In this document: positions 1-7,692 of the stretch, one piece after another
How the letters are laid out: the number at the start of each line of letters is the position of its first letter
How positions within the stretch are numbered: position 1 is the first letter of the stretch
Source: JBBKWG01 sp037968835
Lineage (GTDB): Bacteria > Pseudomonadota > Alphaproteobacteria > Rhodobacterales > Rhodobacteraceae
Length of the DNA: 31,528 nucleotides
Assembly (NCBI GenBank): GCA_037968835.1
Contig: JBBKWG010000046.1
Location: 1 to 31,528, forward strand
Reading direction: 5' to 3'
Notes under the pieces: model-generated
The model's database searches: none
Seen by the model: only the letters and a program-made list of their open reading frames with translations
What the model was told of the DNA's origin: nothing
Position numbers and translations under genes: made by a program

Positions 1-336
1 GCGCTTTATCGCTGGGGACCGTCGCGGCGCGATGCCAAATGGCGCTGGCTTTCACCTGGCACCGCGGTGGCCGGGTTCCTGTGGTTCATCGGATCGTACG
101 GATTCGAACTTTATGTAGCGAATTTCGGCAATTACAACGAGACGTTCGGAAGCCTTGGCGGCGTCATCATCCTGTTGACTTGGCTCTGGCTGTCGGCGTT
201 CATCGTCTTGTTCGGAGCTTTGCTTGATGCCGAAATCGAGGCGCAGACAAGCTGCGATTCCACCGTCGGACCCGATCGCCCGATGGGCAAGAGGGGCGCG
301 GTAAAGGCCGACAATCTGGGGAAATCCTTCGGCTGA
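1..336 (+). CDS. YihY/BrkB-family inner-membrane protein, C-terminal fragment
   Basis: The frame is open from base 1, so the gene begins outside the window; 111 codons and the stop remain. The visible part shows two hydrophobic segments around a short loop: one with GFLWFIGSYGFELYVANF, then FGNYNETFGSLGGVIILL, a very characteristic C-terminal signature of the YihY/BrkB (formerly 'ribonuclease BN') family, followed by LTWLWLSAFIVLFGALLDAEIE. Family members are six-helix inner-membrane proteins whose molecular role is still unsettled. The polar C-terminal tail after DAEIEAQTS is expected to be cytoplasmic. The next gene starts over 300 bp downstream, so it is probably not in one operon with the TRAP genes. 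The family call is firm; the function is not known. Confidence 0.86.
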   Translation, partial: ALYRWGPSRRDAKWRWLSPGTAVAGFLWFIGSYGFELYVANFGNYNETFGSLGGVIILLTWLWLSAFIVLFGALLDAEIEAQTSCDSTVGPDRPMGKRGAVKADNLGKSFG

Positions 337-654
337 GGCGGTTTCGCCGGGGTTCGACCGTTTTGAATGTGAAGCGTTTGACGAACCCGACTGATCGGGG
401 GCCGTTCACTGAAACTGCGGTGATGCTTCCGGCTGTGCTGCCGTTTGCCGATCAAGATCACCCGCGCCTTGCCCGACCTCAGGTCGTGCGACATTGGACG
501 CCAGGTTCCATAAATACGCCCTCAGCACCCGAGAATTGCAGGGAAGCTCCTCACTTCAGGTATTTATCTCTGACCCATGCCTCGTTAGTGTCCGCCGCAC
601 TTGTAATGATCCGCTCGCTTAAGCGGGCAGTCTGATTTGGGAGAAAGAAACCAC
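337..654. other. Intergenic region upstream of the TRAP operon
   Basis: I see no credible gene on either strand in these 318 bases. After the BrkB-like stop there is a GC-rich stretch with a small hairpin (GGCG-GTTT-CGCC, 337-348) and a T run at 361-364, which may be a weak terminator. Just before the dctP ribosome binding site lies the perfect 10-bp palindrome CGCTTAAGCG (616-625), which can also pair as CCGCT/AGCGG. It could be an operator or a leader hairpin of the TRAP operon. The promoter must lie here, but no convincing -35/-10 pair stands out. Confidence 0.55.
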
Positions 655-1737
655 ATGGATCGTCGTTCTTTTCTGAAAAACACGGCTCTTGGCGGCTCGG
701 CTGCTGCGGCAACCGCACTTGCGGCACCAGCATACGCGCAGGGCAACCGCACGCTCACAATGGTAACAACCTGGCCGCGCGGCTTCGCTGGCGTGCATGA
801 TGCTGCCCAGCATGTCGCCGATTCAATTACCGCGATGTCGGACGGTCAACTCACTGTCGACCTGAAAGCGGCCGGCGAACTGGTTGGCGCTTTCGAGGTG
901 TTCGACGCTGTGACCTCCGGTCAGGCCGATATGTACCACGGCGCTGACTATTATTTCATCGGACAGCATCCGGGTTATGGTTTCTACGCGTCGGTGCCGT
1001 TCGGCATGACTGCACCAGAGCTGATGGCATGGTACTATCACGGCGGCGGTCAGGAGTTTCACGACGAACTGGGCCAGATTTTCGGTCTCAAATCCTTCCT
1101 GGCTGGCAACACGGGTGCGCAGGCTGGTGGCTGGTTCAACAAGGAAATCACCTCGGTTGCCGATCTTCAGGGGCTTAAATTCCGAATGCCCGGTCAGGGT
1201 GGCCAGGCGCTCGGCAAGCTCGGCGTTTCGGTTCAGAACCTGCCCGGCGGCGAAATCTATCAGGCGCTGTCTTCGGGTGCCATCGACGGAACCGAGTGGA
1301 TCGGTCCTTGGGCGGATCAGTCGGCCGGCTTCCAGGAAATCACGAAGATCTACTACACCGCCGGTTTCCACGAGGCGGGCCCCGGTCTTTCGCTGGCCAC
1401 CAACCGCGAGGTGTTCGAGAGCCTGACCCCGGCGCAGCAGAAGATCGTCGAAATAGCGGCGGGCGAAGCGCATCAGAACAACTATGCGCTGTTCCTGAAC
1501 AACAACTCGCGTGCGCTTCAGCAGCTACAGTCGAGTGGCGTTCGCACCTACGAATTCCCCGACGATGTATGGCAGGCGTTCGGCGATGCGACGAAGGAAG
1601 TCCTTGATGAATACAAGGGCGACGAATTGTTCAGCCGGATTTATGACAGTTACATCGACTCGATGAATTCCACGTCGCAGTGGATTGCGAAGTCCGAGGG
1701 TGTCTACACCACCCAGCGAGCGCGCGTTTACGGCTGA
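655..1737 (+). CDS. dctP: TRAP transporter solute-binding protein DctP (TakP-like)
   Basis: Periplasmic solute receptor of a tripartite ATP-independent transporter, 360 aa. The ATG at 655 is preferred over an upstream in-frame TTG because GGGAGAAAG lies just upstream and because it gives an N-terminus with a Tat-type signal: RRSFLK, a hydrophobic stretch, then cleavage after about APAYA (residues 25-28). The mature protein has the DctP fold signatures, including FRMPGQGG with R177 and GTEWIGPW with E214 and W215. These match the arginine, glutamate and tryptophan that bind an alpha-keto acid and a cation in TakP of Rhodobacter sphaeroides (recalled, not aligned). The likely ligand is therefore a small keto or hydroxy monocarboxylate, but the exact substrate is an inference. 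It is first in an operon with dctQ and dctM and is followed by a terminator-like hairpin. Confidence 0.93.
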   Translation: MDRRSFLKNTALGGSAAAATALAAPAYAQGNRTLTMVTTWPRGFAGVHDAAQHVADSITAMSDGQLTVDLKAAGELVGAFEVFDAVTSGQADMYHGADYYFIGQHPGYGFYASVPFGMTAPELMAWYYHGGGQEFHDELGQIFGLKSFLAGNTGAQAGGWFNKEITSVADLQGLKFRMPGQGGQALGKLGVSVQNLPGGEIYQALSSGAIDGTEWIGPWADQSAGFQEITKIYYTAGFHEAGPGLSLATNREVFESLTPAQQKIVEIAAGEAHQNNYALFLNNNSRALQQLQSSGVRTYEFPDDVWQAFGDATKEVLDEYKGDELFSRIYDSYIDSMNSTSQWIAKSEGVYTTQRARVYG

Positions 1738-1761
1738 TCCGAGTTAACGTGAAATGCGGAG

Positions 1762-1784
1762 GAGCCCCAACCGGGGCTCTTTCT
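1762..1784 (+). terminator. Intra-operon terminator/attenuator between dctP and dctQ
   Basis: GAGCCCC (1762-1768), loop AACC, GGGGCTC (1773-1779), then TTTCT. The stem is perfect and followed by a short T-rich stretch, while dctQ starts only 20 bases later with its own ribosome binding site. Such a hairpin would let most transcripts end, or be protected, after dctP. That would make much more receptor than membrane subunit, as periplasmic transporters need. Confidence 0.7.
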
Positions 1785-1803
1785 CGCCATCGGGAGGGAG
1801 CAT

Positions 1804-2709
1804 ATGTTCGACGCCATTCTCTGGTTCTTCAAGAACATCGCGCTGGCATTCTATAATTTCTTCTACGCCGTGACGCATCCCGGTCTCTGGCTGGACTGGT
1901 CCAACCCCGAAGCCATCATGCGCTTTATCTATTACGGCGGGTCGGTCGAGTTCTTTTTTGTCATCTTCACCGCATTCCTGATCCTGACCGCTGTAGGCAT
2001 TTGGCGGAATTCGATCATGTGGGGCGTCGTCCGCTTCCTTGAAGCGATTGGCAACACCATTGGCCGCATCGCCGCCTGGGCCGGTCTCATCATGGTGCTG
2101 CAACAGATCATTATCGTTTTCGTTCAGCGCATCTTCTCGAGTGCCGAAATCTCGATCGGGATGGGGCTGCCGTTCACCAAGGATATCTCGTGGTGGACCG
2201 AAGAATTGAAGCTCTATAACGCGATCGTCGTCGCGCTTTGTGTGTCCTACACCTTTGTTCAGGGCGGGCACGTGCGCGTCGATCTGCTCTATTCGGCAGT
2301 CTCGTTCCGCGCCAAGCGTGTCATCGACATGCTGGGATCGCTGATCTTCATGATGCCCGCAACGGTGCTGACGTGGATGTATGGCTGGTATTTCCTGTGG
2401 CGCCACCTTGTCGTGCCGAAACCCTCGGCGTCCGAAAGCCTTGACCGGCTGTTGATGAAATCCCGCGCGTTCCGCTGGAACGTCGAGACCATCGGGTTCT
2501 CGCCAAACGGCTTCAACGGCTATTTCCTGTTCAAGATACTTCTTGTCGCGTTCACTGCGCTCGTCTTCATCCAGGCTATCGCCTTCTTTTTCCGCTCGTA
2601 TCTGGAGTGGAAAGATGGTCCGACAAGCGAGGGCCGTTACCTTGACCGTGACATCCTTGAAGCAGACGAAGTCGCGATGGCCGCGCCTGAACGTCTTGCG
2701 CGCAACTGA
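1804..2709 (+). CDS. dctQ: TRAP transporter small permease subunit DctQ (large variant)
   Basis: Four-helix membrane subunit that pairs with DctM, 301 aa. The ATG at 1804 follows GGGAGG. The core DctQ features are the amphipathic hydrophobic segments, the EELKLYNAIVVALCVSYTFVQGGHVRVDLLY stretch at about residues 134-161 (the GGHVRVD signature of the family) and the later helices. It is much longer than the usual 160-190 aa: about 60 extra N-terminal residues contain one or two additional hydrophobic segments, and there is a loop of about 50 residues before the last helix. This expansion parallels the oversized DctM next to it. It lies 31 bases before dctM and is certainly co-transcribed. The C-terminus is hydrophilic and presumably cytoplasmic. 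Confidence 0.9.
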   Translation: MFDAILWFFKNIALAFYNFFYAVTHPGLWLDWSNPEAIMRFIYYGGSVEFFFVIFTAFLILTAVGIWRNSIMWGVVRFLEAIGNTIGRIAAWAGLIMVLQQIIIVFVQRIFSSAEISIGMGLPFTKDISWWTEELKLYNAIVVALCVSYTFVQGGHVRVDLLYSAVSFRAKRVIDMLGSLIFMMPATVLTWMYGWYFLWRHLVVPKPSASESLDRLLMKSRAFRWNVETIGFSPNGFNGYFLFKILLVAFTALVFIQAIAFFFRSYLEWKDGPTSEGRYLDRDILEADEVAMAAPERLARN

Positions 2710-2740
2710 CCTGACCCTAAAGAGACAGGAATAACACGAC

Positions 2741-5095
2741 ATGCTTTTCGGACTTGATGGCGTCGAAATCGGTCTTCTGATCGTCTTTCTCTGTCTTTTC
2801 GGCGGTATTCTTTCGGGGTTTCCGGTGGCTTTCGCCATTGGCGGCGCAGCCATAATCTCGTTCGGCATAATCGCCGGTCTCGATAGCGCCGGCTGGCTGA
2901 TCCATCAGGCCATCGACACGGGGACCAACGAATACAATGCGTTGATCCGCGAAGGCGTGAGATCCGACGCGATCTCGATCTTCCGATATCCCGAGTTGCC
3001 GCGCGTCGGTGTGCCGGTTTTCCCGCAGGGCTGGGAAATCGCGATGGATCGCAACGTGTCGTTCATCGTGAACAGGATGAACGAGCGGGTGCTTGCGGGC
3101 CAATCCATCGAAACTTTGCTTGCCGTTTTGATGTTCGTGCTCATGGGGATCATGCTGGAACGCTCGCGGATCGCCAACGATCTGCTGCTGACAATGGCGC
3201 GGGTGTTCGGACCGCTTCCGGGCGGTCTTGCAGTCTCGATCGTCGTCGTCGGCGCGTTCCTTGCCGCCTCGACCGGGATCGTCGGCGCGACGGTTGTTAC
3301 CATGGGTCTGCTGGCCCTGCCGACGATGCTCAGGAACAACTATTCGCCCGAGCTTGCGACCGGCGTTATCGCCGCGTCGGGAACGCTTGGTCAGATCATT
3401 CCGCCTTCAATCGTGATCGTGCTTTTGGGCACGCTCGCAGGCGATCTGTATTCCGCCGCGCAGGAACAACGCGCCAGTTCCGTCGGATGTTCGGACGCGC
3501 TGACGTATCTTGGCGAACCTGCCGTCGTTTCGGTCGGCACGCTGTTTCAGGCCGCACTTCTGCCGGGCATCCTTCTGGCGGTGCTTTATGCGCTCTATGC
3601 CTTTGGATATGCGCTGTTCAATCCCTCCAAGGCGCCCGCCGTCCAGCTTGGCCCGACCAACAGCGAAGTCATTACCCGCGGTGAGTCGCTGACGTGGTTT
3701 CTGGCGGTTCCGATCGGCCTTATTGGCGGTCTGTTCCTGCTGATGAGCGTCAACATCATCGGCACTCAGGACATCAGCGTCGCGCGCTTCAGCGCGGCGG
3801 GCGAGGGCGCATCGCTCAGAACCAACGTATCACCCGATTGTCAGGCCGCCATGATCGAACTGCATGGGCAAGAGGCGTGGGACAGAGCGAAAACCGAACA
3901 GCAGACCATCAATGATGCAGGTGGTGTCGTTCAGGCCGAAAGACTGACCGACGACCAGCGCGCAGATCGCAGGGTCGTCAACGTTTCGAGTGCCGCACCC
4001 ATCGGCACCGGCATCGCGATCGGGCTTTTGCTACTGACGCTGACGCTTACAACCGCCATCGGTATCTCGCCCACGTCTGACCCGCTACCGATCTGGATCG
4101 GGCTTGGCGGCGTCGTCGCGGCACTTGCAGTCGACGCACTGTTCATTTCGCCGCTCGCATCACCGGGTGCCACGTTTCTTTGGCTGCTCCTGCCTCTCGC
4201 GGTGATCCTGTGGGCATGCAGTCACGCCGTCGAAAGGCTTGGCCGCAACGAATTGTTGCGCGTGGTCTTCCCGCCGCTCGTTCTGATCGTCGCGGTGCTT
4301 GGTTCGATCCTTGGCGGCATCACCAACCCCACGCCAGCTGCCGCACTTGGCGCGGGCGGGGCGATCATGTTGGCGGCCTACCGCAAGCTGAAGGAGCAGC
4401 ATCGCTCCGGTCGGATCATCGTCATGGCCACCTTCGCCATCGTCATCATGATCCTTGTCGGCGTGAACTTCGATTTGCGCATCAGCCAGCCCGGTATCGG
4501 ATTTGAAAACTGGGTGGCGTTCATCGTCGCCAAGGCAGCCTATCTCTTTGCGATTTTCGGCCTGCTTTTCGGTTGCTGGGTGTTGTTCCGGGCCGGTGTT
4601 CTAGGCCCGGTCGTGCGCGAAACCGCCAAAGTCACGTCGATGGTTTTCACCATCCTGATCGGATCACAGCTTTTGAACCTCGTCGTGATCTCGTTTGGCG
4701 GCGAGCATTATATTCAGGACTTCCTGAAAAGCTTCGATGATGAATTCAAGGTTTTCCTGATCGTCATGCTGGTGCTTTTCATATTGGGCTTCGTGCTCGA
4801 TTTCCTCGAGATCATCTACATCGTCATCCCGATTGTCGGGCCGGTCATCTATGGCGGCACGTTCGATCCGAAATGGGTGACGATCATGATCGCGGTGAAC
4901 CTGCAGACCTCGTTCCTGACGCCGCCGTTCGGATTTGCGTTGTTCTATCTGCGCGGGGTGGCACCGCCACAGGTCACGACCCGGCACATATATCGAGGAA
5001 TCGTGCCGTTCGTGCTTATTCAGGTGTTTGGATTGGCGCTCTTGTGGTGGTTCCCGTGGGTCGTCACCATCATACCGGATCTTATCCCCAACTGA
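2741..5095 (+). CDS. dctM: TRAP transporter large permease subunit DctM (oversized)
   Basis: The transport channel subunit, 784 aa against about 430 aa for a typical DctM. Conserved DctM parts are visible at the N-terminus (GGILSGFPVAFAIGGAAI, residues 21-38), at about 122-233 (LLAVLMFVLMGIMLERSRIA, then the STGIVGATVVTMGLLALP and SGTLGQIIPPSIVIVLLGTLAGD region) and at the C-terminus (FLDFLEIIYIVIPIVGPV, then NLQTSFLTPPFGFALFYL and the final helix). Two stretches are extra: a loop of about 60 residues after helix two (about 57-115), and a central insertion of roughly 250 residues (about 310-560) that contains several further hydrophobic helices and a soluble loop (about 355-415). Oversized DctM/DctQ pairs are known for TakPQM-type systems. 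The operon ends 25 bases before the convergent bpt stop. Confidence 0.92.
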   Translation: MLFGLDGVEIGLLIVFLCLFGGILSGFPVAFAIGGAAIISFGIIAGLDSAGWLIHQAIDTGTNEYNALIREGVRSDAISIFRYPELPRVGVPVFPQGWEIAMDRNVSFIVNRMNERVLAGQSIETLLAVLMFVLMGIMLERSRIANDLLLTMARVFGPLPGGLAVSIVVVGAFLAASTGIVGATVVTMGLLALPTMLRNNYSPELATGVIAASGTLGQIIPPSIVIVLLGTLAGDLYSAAQEQRASSVGCSDALTYLGEPAVVSVGTLFQAALLPGILLAVLYALYAFGYALFNPSKAPAVQLGPTNSEVITRGESLTWFLAVPIGLIGGLFLLMSVNIIGTQDISVARFSAAGEGASLRTNVSPDCQAAMIELHGQEAWDRAKTEQQTINDAGGVVQAERLTDDQRADRRVVNVSSAAPIGTGIAIGLLLLTLTLTTAIGISPTSDPLPIWIGLGGVVAALAVDALFISPLASPGATFLWLLLPLAVILWACSHAVERLGRNELLRVVFPPLVLIVAVLGSILGGITNPTPAAALGAGGAIMLAAYRKLKEQHRSGRIIVMATFAIVIMILVGVNFDLRISQPGIGFENWVAFIVAKAAYLFAIFGLLFGCWVLFRAGVLGPVVRETAKVTSMVFTILIGSQLLNLVVISFGGEHYIQDFLKSFDDEFKVFLIVMLVLFILGFVLDFLEIIYIVIPIVGPVIYGGTFDPKWVTIMIAVNLQTSFLTPPFGFALFYLRGVAPPQVTTRHIYRGIVPFVLIQVFGLALLWWFPWVVTIIPDLIPN

Positions 5096-5120
5096 CGCGT
5101 CCGATTTTGAACGCCGATGC

Positions 5121-5951
5121 TCAGCTTCGAGTGGGACGCGAGTCCGGCAGATGGATTCGCGCCACCTGTTCGGCAATCGGATCAGTCGAGAGCGGGTGCA
5201 TGTCCGCCGAGTAACGCTCGGGGTCTCCGATATCGCGCCACTCGCCGCCGAAATAAATCTCAAGCGCCGAGAATTTCGCCTTGTAACCCATCTTCGCCGA
5301 TCCGGGCACCCAATAGCCGAGATAGACATAGGGAAGCCCCGCTTCCCGGGCGATATTGACGTGATCAAGGATCGCATGGGTGCCGAGGCTCGCGCCGGCA
5401 AGGTCGGGATCGTAGAAACTGTAGACCATGCTCAGACCGTCATCGAGCACATCCGTCAGACAAACTGCCGCCAGCGCCTTGCCGCGTCCACGGGTCTTGC
5501 GGGTGTATTCGATGACCCGGCTGCGAATCGGAGTTTCCTCGATCATCGCCGCGAATTCGAAGATATCCATGTCCGCCATGCCGCCGTCGGCGTGTCGACT
5601 GTCCAGATAGGCGCGAAAGAGCGCGTATTGCTCCTCGGTCGCCCAAGGCGAGGTCGCCTCGCGCGTCAGGTCCAGATTGCGCTTCCACGTTCGCTTCTGG
5701 CTGCGCGACGGTTCGAAATCGGCAACCCGGATTCTGGCCGAGAGGCACGCCGAGCATTCCGAACACGACGGACGGTAAAGCACGTTCTGCGAGCGACGGA
5801 ACCCTTGTTTGGACAAAGTATCGTTAAGCTTTTCGGCATATTCACCCTGCAATGCCGTGAACAGCTTTCTTTCCATCCTGCCTTCCAGATAGGGGCAGGG
5901 CTGCGGGGCCGTTACATAAAACTGCGGCGCAATTGGAAGCGTGTGACGCAT
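5121..5951 (-). CDS. bpt: Aspartate/glutamate leucyltransferase (Bpt)
   Basis: Cytosolic L/F-transferase-like enzyme that attaches leucine from Leu-tRNA to N-terminal Asp or Glu, feeding proteins to ClpAP (N-degron pathway). The protein has 276 aa from the ATG at 5951, which gives the family's usual MRHTLP start. An in-frame GTG at 5987 would add 12 residues but has no better ribosome site. Motifs seen: QPCPYL (C19), the cysteine cluster PSCSECSACL (C63, C66, C69), the FYDPDL region, GTHAILDHV and YVYLGYWVPGSAKMGYKAKF, all hallmarks of the ATE/Bpt family. It lies 84 bases behind the RDD gene on the same strand and may share its promoter at about 7.05 kb. Confidence 0.95.
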   Translation of the reverse strand: MRHTLPIAPQFYVTAPQPCPYLEGRMERKLFTALQGEYAEKLNDTLSKQGFRRSQNVLYRPSCSECSACLSARIRVADFEPSRSQKRTWKRNLDLTREATSPWATEEQYALFRAYLDSRHADGGMADMDIFEFAAMIEETPIRSRVIEYTRKTRGRGKALAAVCLTDVLDDGLSMVYSFYDPDLAGASLGTHAILDHVNIAREAGLPYVYLGYWVPGSAKMGYKAKFSALEIYFGGEWRDIGDPERYSADMHPLSTDPIAEQVARIHLPDSRPTRS

Positions 5952-6035
5952 TGGTAGCCCGGTGGGTGACTTTGCAGCTTGACCCACAGGTTAACAAGCC
6001 GCAAGCCACCCGCCAATCCCCAATTATAGCGAATG

Positions 6036-6497
6036 TCAGGCTGCGCTGCGGTTCAGCGCGGCCGTGTTCATCACCATGTCGGTCAGACCCTGCCGTTTCT
6101 CGCTCATAAGCATCAGCGCCACGGACACAAGTTGGGCCGGGAAAATCGCGACCGATACGAAGTAGCCGAGCGTGTGCATAAAGGCCGTCGTACCATCGAA
6201 CCGCGCGCCATCGCCGCGTTGCATCTCAAGCGACACGACCCGCATACCAATGGTGGCGGAATGGCGCGATAGGCCGACCCAGCGATACAGAAAACTGACC
6301 GTCGCATAGACCACCGGCAGGATGAACAACGCGGTGAACAGGCTGAACACGGTCAGAACGGCCGTGATCAGCGAAATGATGATCACATCCACGATCCATG
6401 CGATCAGACGCTTCGTCGGCACATCCTCGTAGTATTCGGGATGAACCGCGGGATCGGGCAGGTTTGACAGGGGAGGATAGGTGTCGATCATGCTCAT
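6036..6497 (-). CDS. RDD-family membrane protein
   Basis: Small polytopic membrane protein, 153 aa, of unknown transport or stress role. The start is at 6497 (MSMIDTYPPL) because AAGGA lies nine bases upstream; a longer frame has no such site. The RDD signature is visible: R30 in KRLIAWIVDVIII with D37, then a hydrophobic hairpin (about 36-70), the TIGMRVVSLEM segment after the second helix, and a last hydrophobic stretch (about 108-128) followed by KRQGLTDMVMNT with the third conserved Asp. The N-terminal 25 residues are proline-rich and acidic. It sits between the DUF2852 gene (63 bases upstream) and bpt (84 bases downstream), all on the minus strand, which suggests one transcript. Confidence 0.9.
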   Translation of the reverse strand: MSMIDTYPPLSNLPDPAVHPEYYEDVPTKRLIAWIVDVIIISLITAVLTVFSLFTALFILPVVYATVSFLYRWVGLSRHSATIGMRVVSLEMQRGDGARFDGTTAFMHTLGYFVSVAIFPAQLVSVALMLMSEKRQGLTDMVMNTAALNRSAA

Positions 6498-6560
6498 ATC
6501 TTTTGTTCCTTGGATCACGTGCAGCGGCCCGGGGGGACGAGGCCGCTGCATTTAGACACA

Positions 6561-6983
6561 TCAGGCTTCCGAAACGGTGCCGTCTGTGTCGTCTTTCTTA
6601 CGGGCGCGGTCGGCCATGAACTGGTCGAACTCGGCCTTGTCTTTGGCGTCGCGCAGGCGGTTCATGAACTTTTCGAACGCATCCTGTTCGTCCTGAAGGC
6701 GGCGCAGCGTTTCGGCCTTGTAGGCGTCGAAGGCATTGTTGCCAGATGACGTGAAGGCGGTTCGTGCGCCATGAACGCGCCGGCTTGCGCAATTTCCGTT
6801 TAACATGCGTTTGCTCCAGATCATGTAAGCCAGAAGGGCAAGCCCGATGGGCCAGAAAACGATGAACCCAACGATCATTGCGGCGATCCAGGCACCCTTG
6901 CCACGCGCATCCAGCCAGCTTTCGCTACGGCCAAGCCATGTGTCACGGGCGACTGAGGGCGCTTCGAGAGAGGCAGTGGTCAT
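6561..6983 (-). CDS. DUF2852-family membrane protein
   Basis: Protein of 140 aa with an ATG at 6983 and GGAG seven bases upstream. It has one or two tightly packed membrane helices (WIAAMIVGFIVFWPIGLALLAYMIW, about 32-56) carrying the FWPIGL motif typical of DUF2852. A middle linker follows, then a charged, probably coiled-coil C-terminal half (about 85-130: YKAETLRRLQDEQDAFEKFM and the following helix rich in E, R and K). DUF2852 proteins are common in Rhodobacterales and related orders and have no established function. It is the first gene of a probable DUF2852-RDD-bpt transcript preceded by a sigma32-like promoter, so a link to envelope or heat stress is possible but only inferred. Confidence 0.88.
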   Translation of the reverse strand: MTTASLEAPSVARDTWLGRSESWLDARGKGAWIAAMIVGFIVFWPIGLALLAYMIWSKRMLNGNCASRRVHGARTAFTSSGNNAFDAYKAETLRRLQDEQDAFEKFMNRLRDAKDKAEFDQFMADRARKKDDTDGTVSEA

Positions 6984-7011
6984 TCAGTTGCTCCAATCCG
7001 TGTTTCAGTTA

Positions 7012-7030
7012 ATGTGAATGTCGTTCACAT
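7012..7030. promoter_or_regulatory. 19-bp palindrome just downstream of the DUF2852 promoter
   Basis: ATGTGAA (7012-7018), spacer TGTCG, TTCACAT (7024-7030): seven perfect arm pairs. The half site ATGTGAATG recurs at 7070-7078 on the other side of the promoter. Being at about +1 to +19 of the predicted transcript, it could be a repressor site or a leader hairpin. It resembles TGTGA-N6-TCACA (CRP-type) but with a seven-base gap. Confidence 0.45.
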
Positions 7031-7035
7031 CACCG

Positions 7036-7064
7036 ATATCGGGAGGAACCGGGCGAACTTCAAG
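7036..7064 (-). promoter_or_regulatory. Sigma32 (RpoH)-like promoter of DUF2852-RDD-bpt
   Basis: Read on the minus strand: CTTGAAG (-35), 14 bases, CCCGATAT (-10). The heat-shock sigma factor consensus is CTTGAAA, 11-16 bases, CCCCATNT, so 13 of the 15 quoted positions agree. It points at the DUF2852 gene starting at 6983. A housekeeping reading (TTGAAG, 17 bases, GATATC) is poorer. Confidence 0.5.
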
Positions 7065-7088
7065 CCCTTATGTGAATGAAATTTACAT

Positions 7089-7568
7089 TTATTGACTAAT
7101 CGAAATGAAATCAGCGGGTTGCGCGCCGGAAATTCGGACGAGATCGGCGGGGTTGATGGAGAAAATGTGCCGTGGCGTGCCGGCTGCAGCGTAAATAACC
7201 GCGAAATCGCAAAGGCGCCGGTCGAAATAACTTCGCGCTATCGCCTTGTGGCCGACAGGCGCGACGCCGCCAATGGCGAAGCCCGTGAAGTCGCGCACAA
7301 AGCCTGCATCTGCACGTCCAAGCACTTCGCCCGCAACCAGCGCGGCTTTTTCGGGATCGACCTGATTGCCCCCGGCGGTGATGAACAGAACGACACTTCC
7401 CGAGGTCTCGCCGCGAAAGATGATCGACTTGGCGATCTGGTCGATTTCGCATCCCGCCTCGCGCGCCGCATCAGCCGCCGTGCGCGTTTCGCCCGGCATT
7501 TCCAGCACTTCGCAGTCAAGCCCGGCTTCTGCCAGCGCGGCGATCACTCGTTTCAGGCTCTTGCTCAT
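7089..7568 (-). CDS. YbaK/EbsC-family (prolyl-tRNA editing-like) protein
   Basis: Cytosolic 159-aa protein of the YbaK/ProXp superfamily, whose members hydrolyse mischarged aminoacyl-tRNAs such as Cys- or Ala-tRNA(Pro). The frame stays open far upstream because it runs opposite glnE DNA, but the ATG at 7568 (MSKSLKR) has AGGGGAA just before it and gives the normal family length. Motifs seen: IAKSIIFR with the conserved K47, the FTGFAIGGVAPVGH segment (about 94-107) and the AAGTPRHIFSI segment (about 128-138). The lack of a ProRS domain marks it as a free-standing editing factor. The divergent glnE start is 124 bases away. The amino acid/tRNA pair it acts on cannot be read from the sequence. 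Confidence 0.92.
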   Translation of the reverse strand: MSKSLKRVIAALAEAGLDCEVLEMPGETRTAADAAREAGCEIDQIAKSIIFRGETSGSVVLFITAGGNQVDPEKAALVAGEVLGRADAGFVRDFTGFAIGGVAPVGHKAIARSYFDRRLCDFAVIYAAAGTPRHIFSINPADLVRISGAQPADFISISQ

Positions 7569-7692
7569 TCGCGTTCCCCTGTTAGCGTCGGTCCTGAATT
7601 GGCATGGACGACGGTATGGCACAAGACTTGCAAGGACAGCCGCTGGACGTTTCCGGCGCGACCAGGATTGCGCTCGGAACGCGGCGCAACGC

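Noticed and set aside
4935..5957. Long plus-strand open frame opposite bpt
   Set aside because: It is an antisense shadow: the opposite strand encodes a full Bpt with all cysteine motifs, and the frame has no recognisable domain. The same applies to 1744-2868 (minus) over dctQ and 11359-12432 (plus) over edd.
7012..7030. CRP/FNR site
   Set aside because: TGTGA and TCACA are separated by seven bases rather than six, and the site is downstream of the predicted start, so I only call it an unnamed palindrome.
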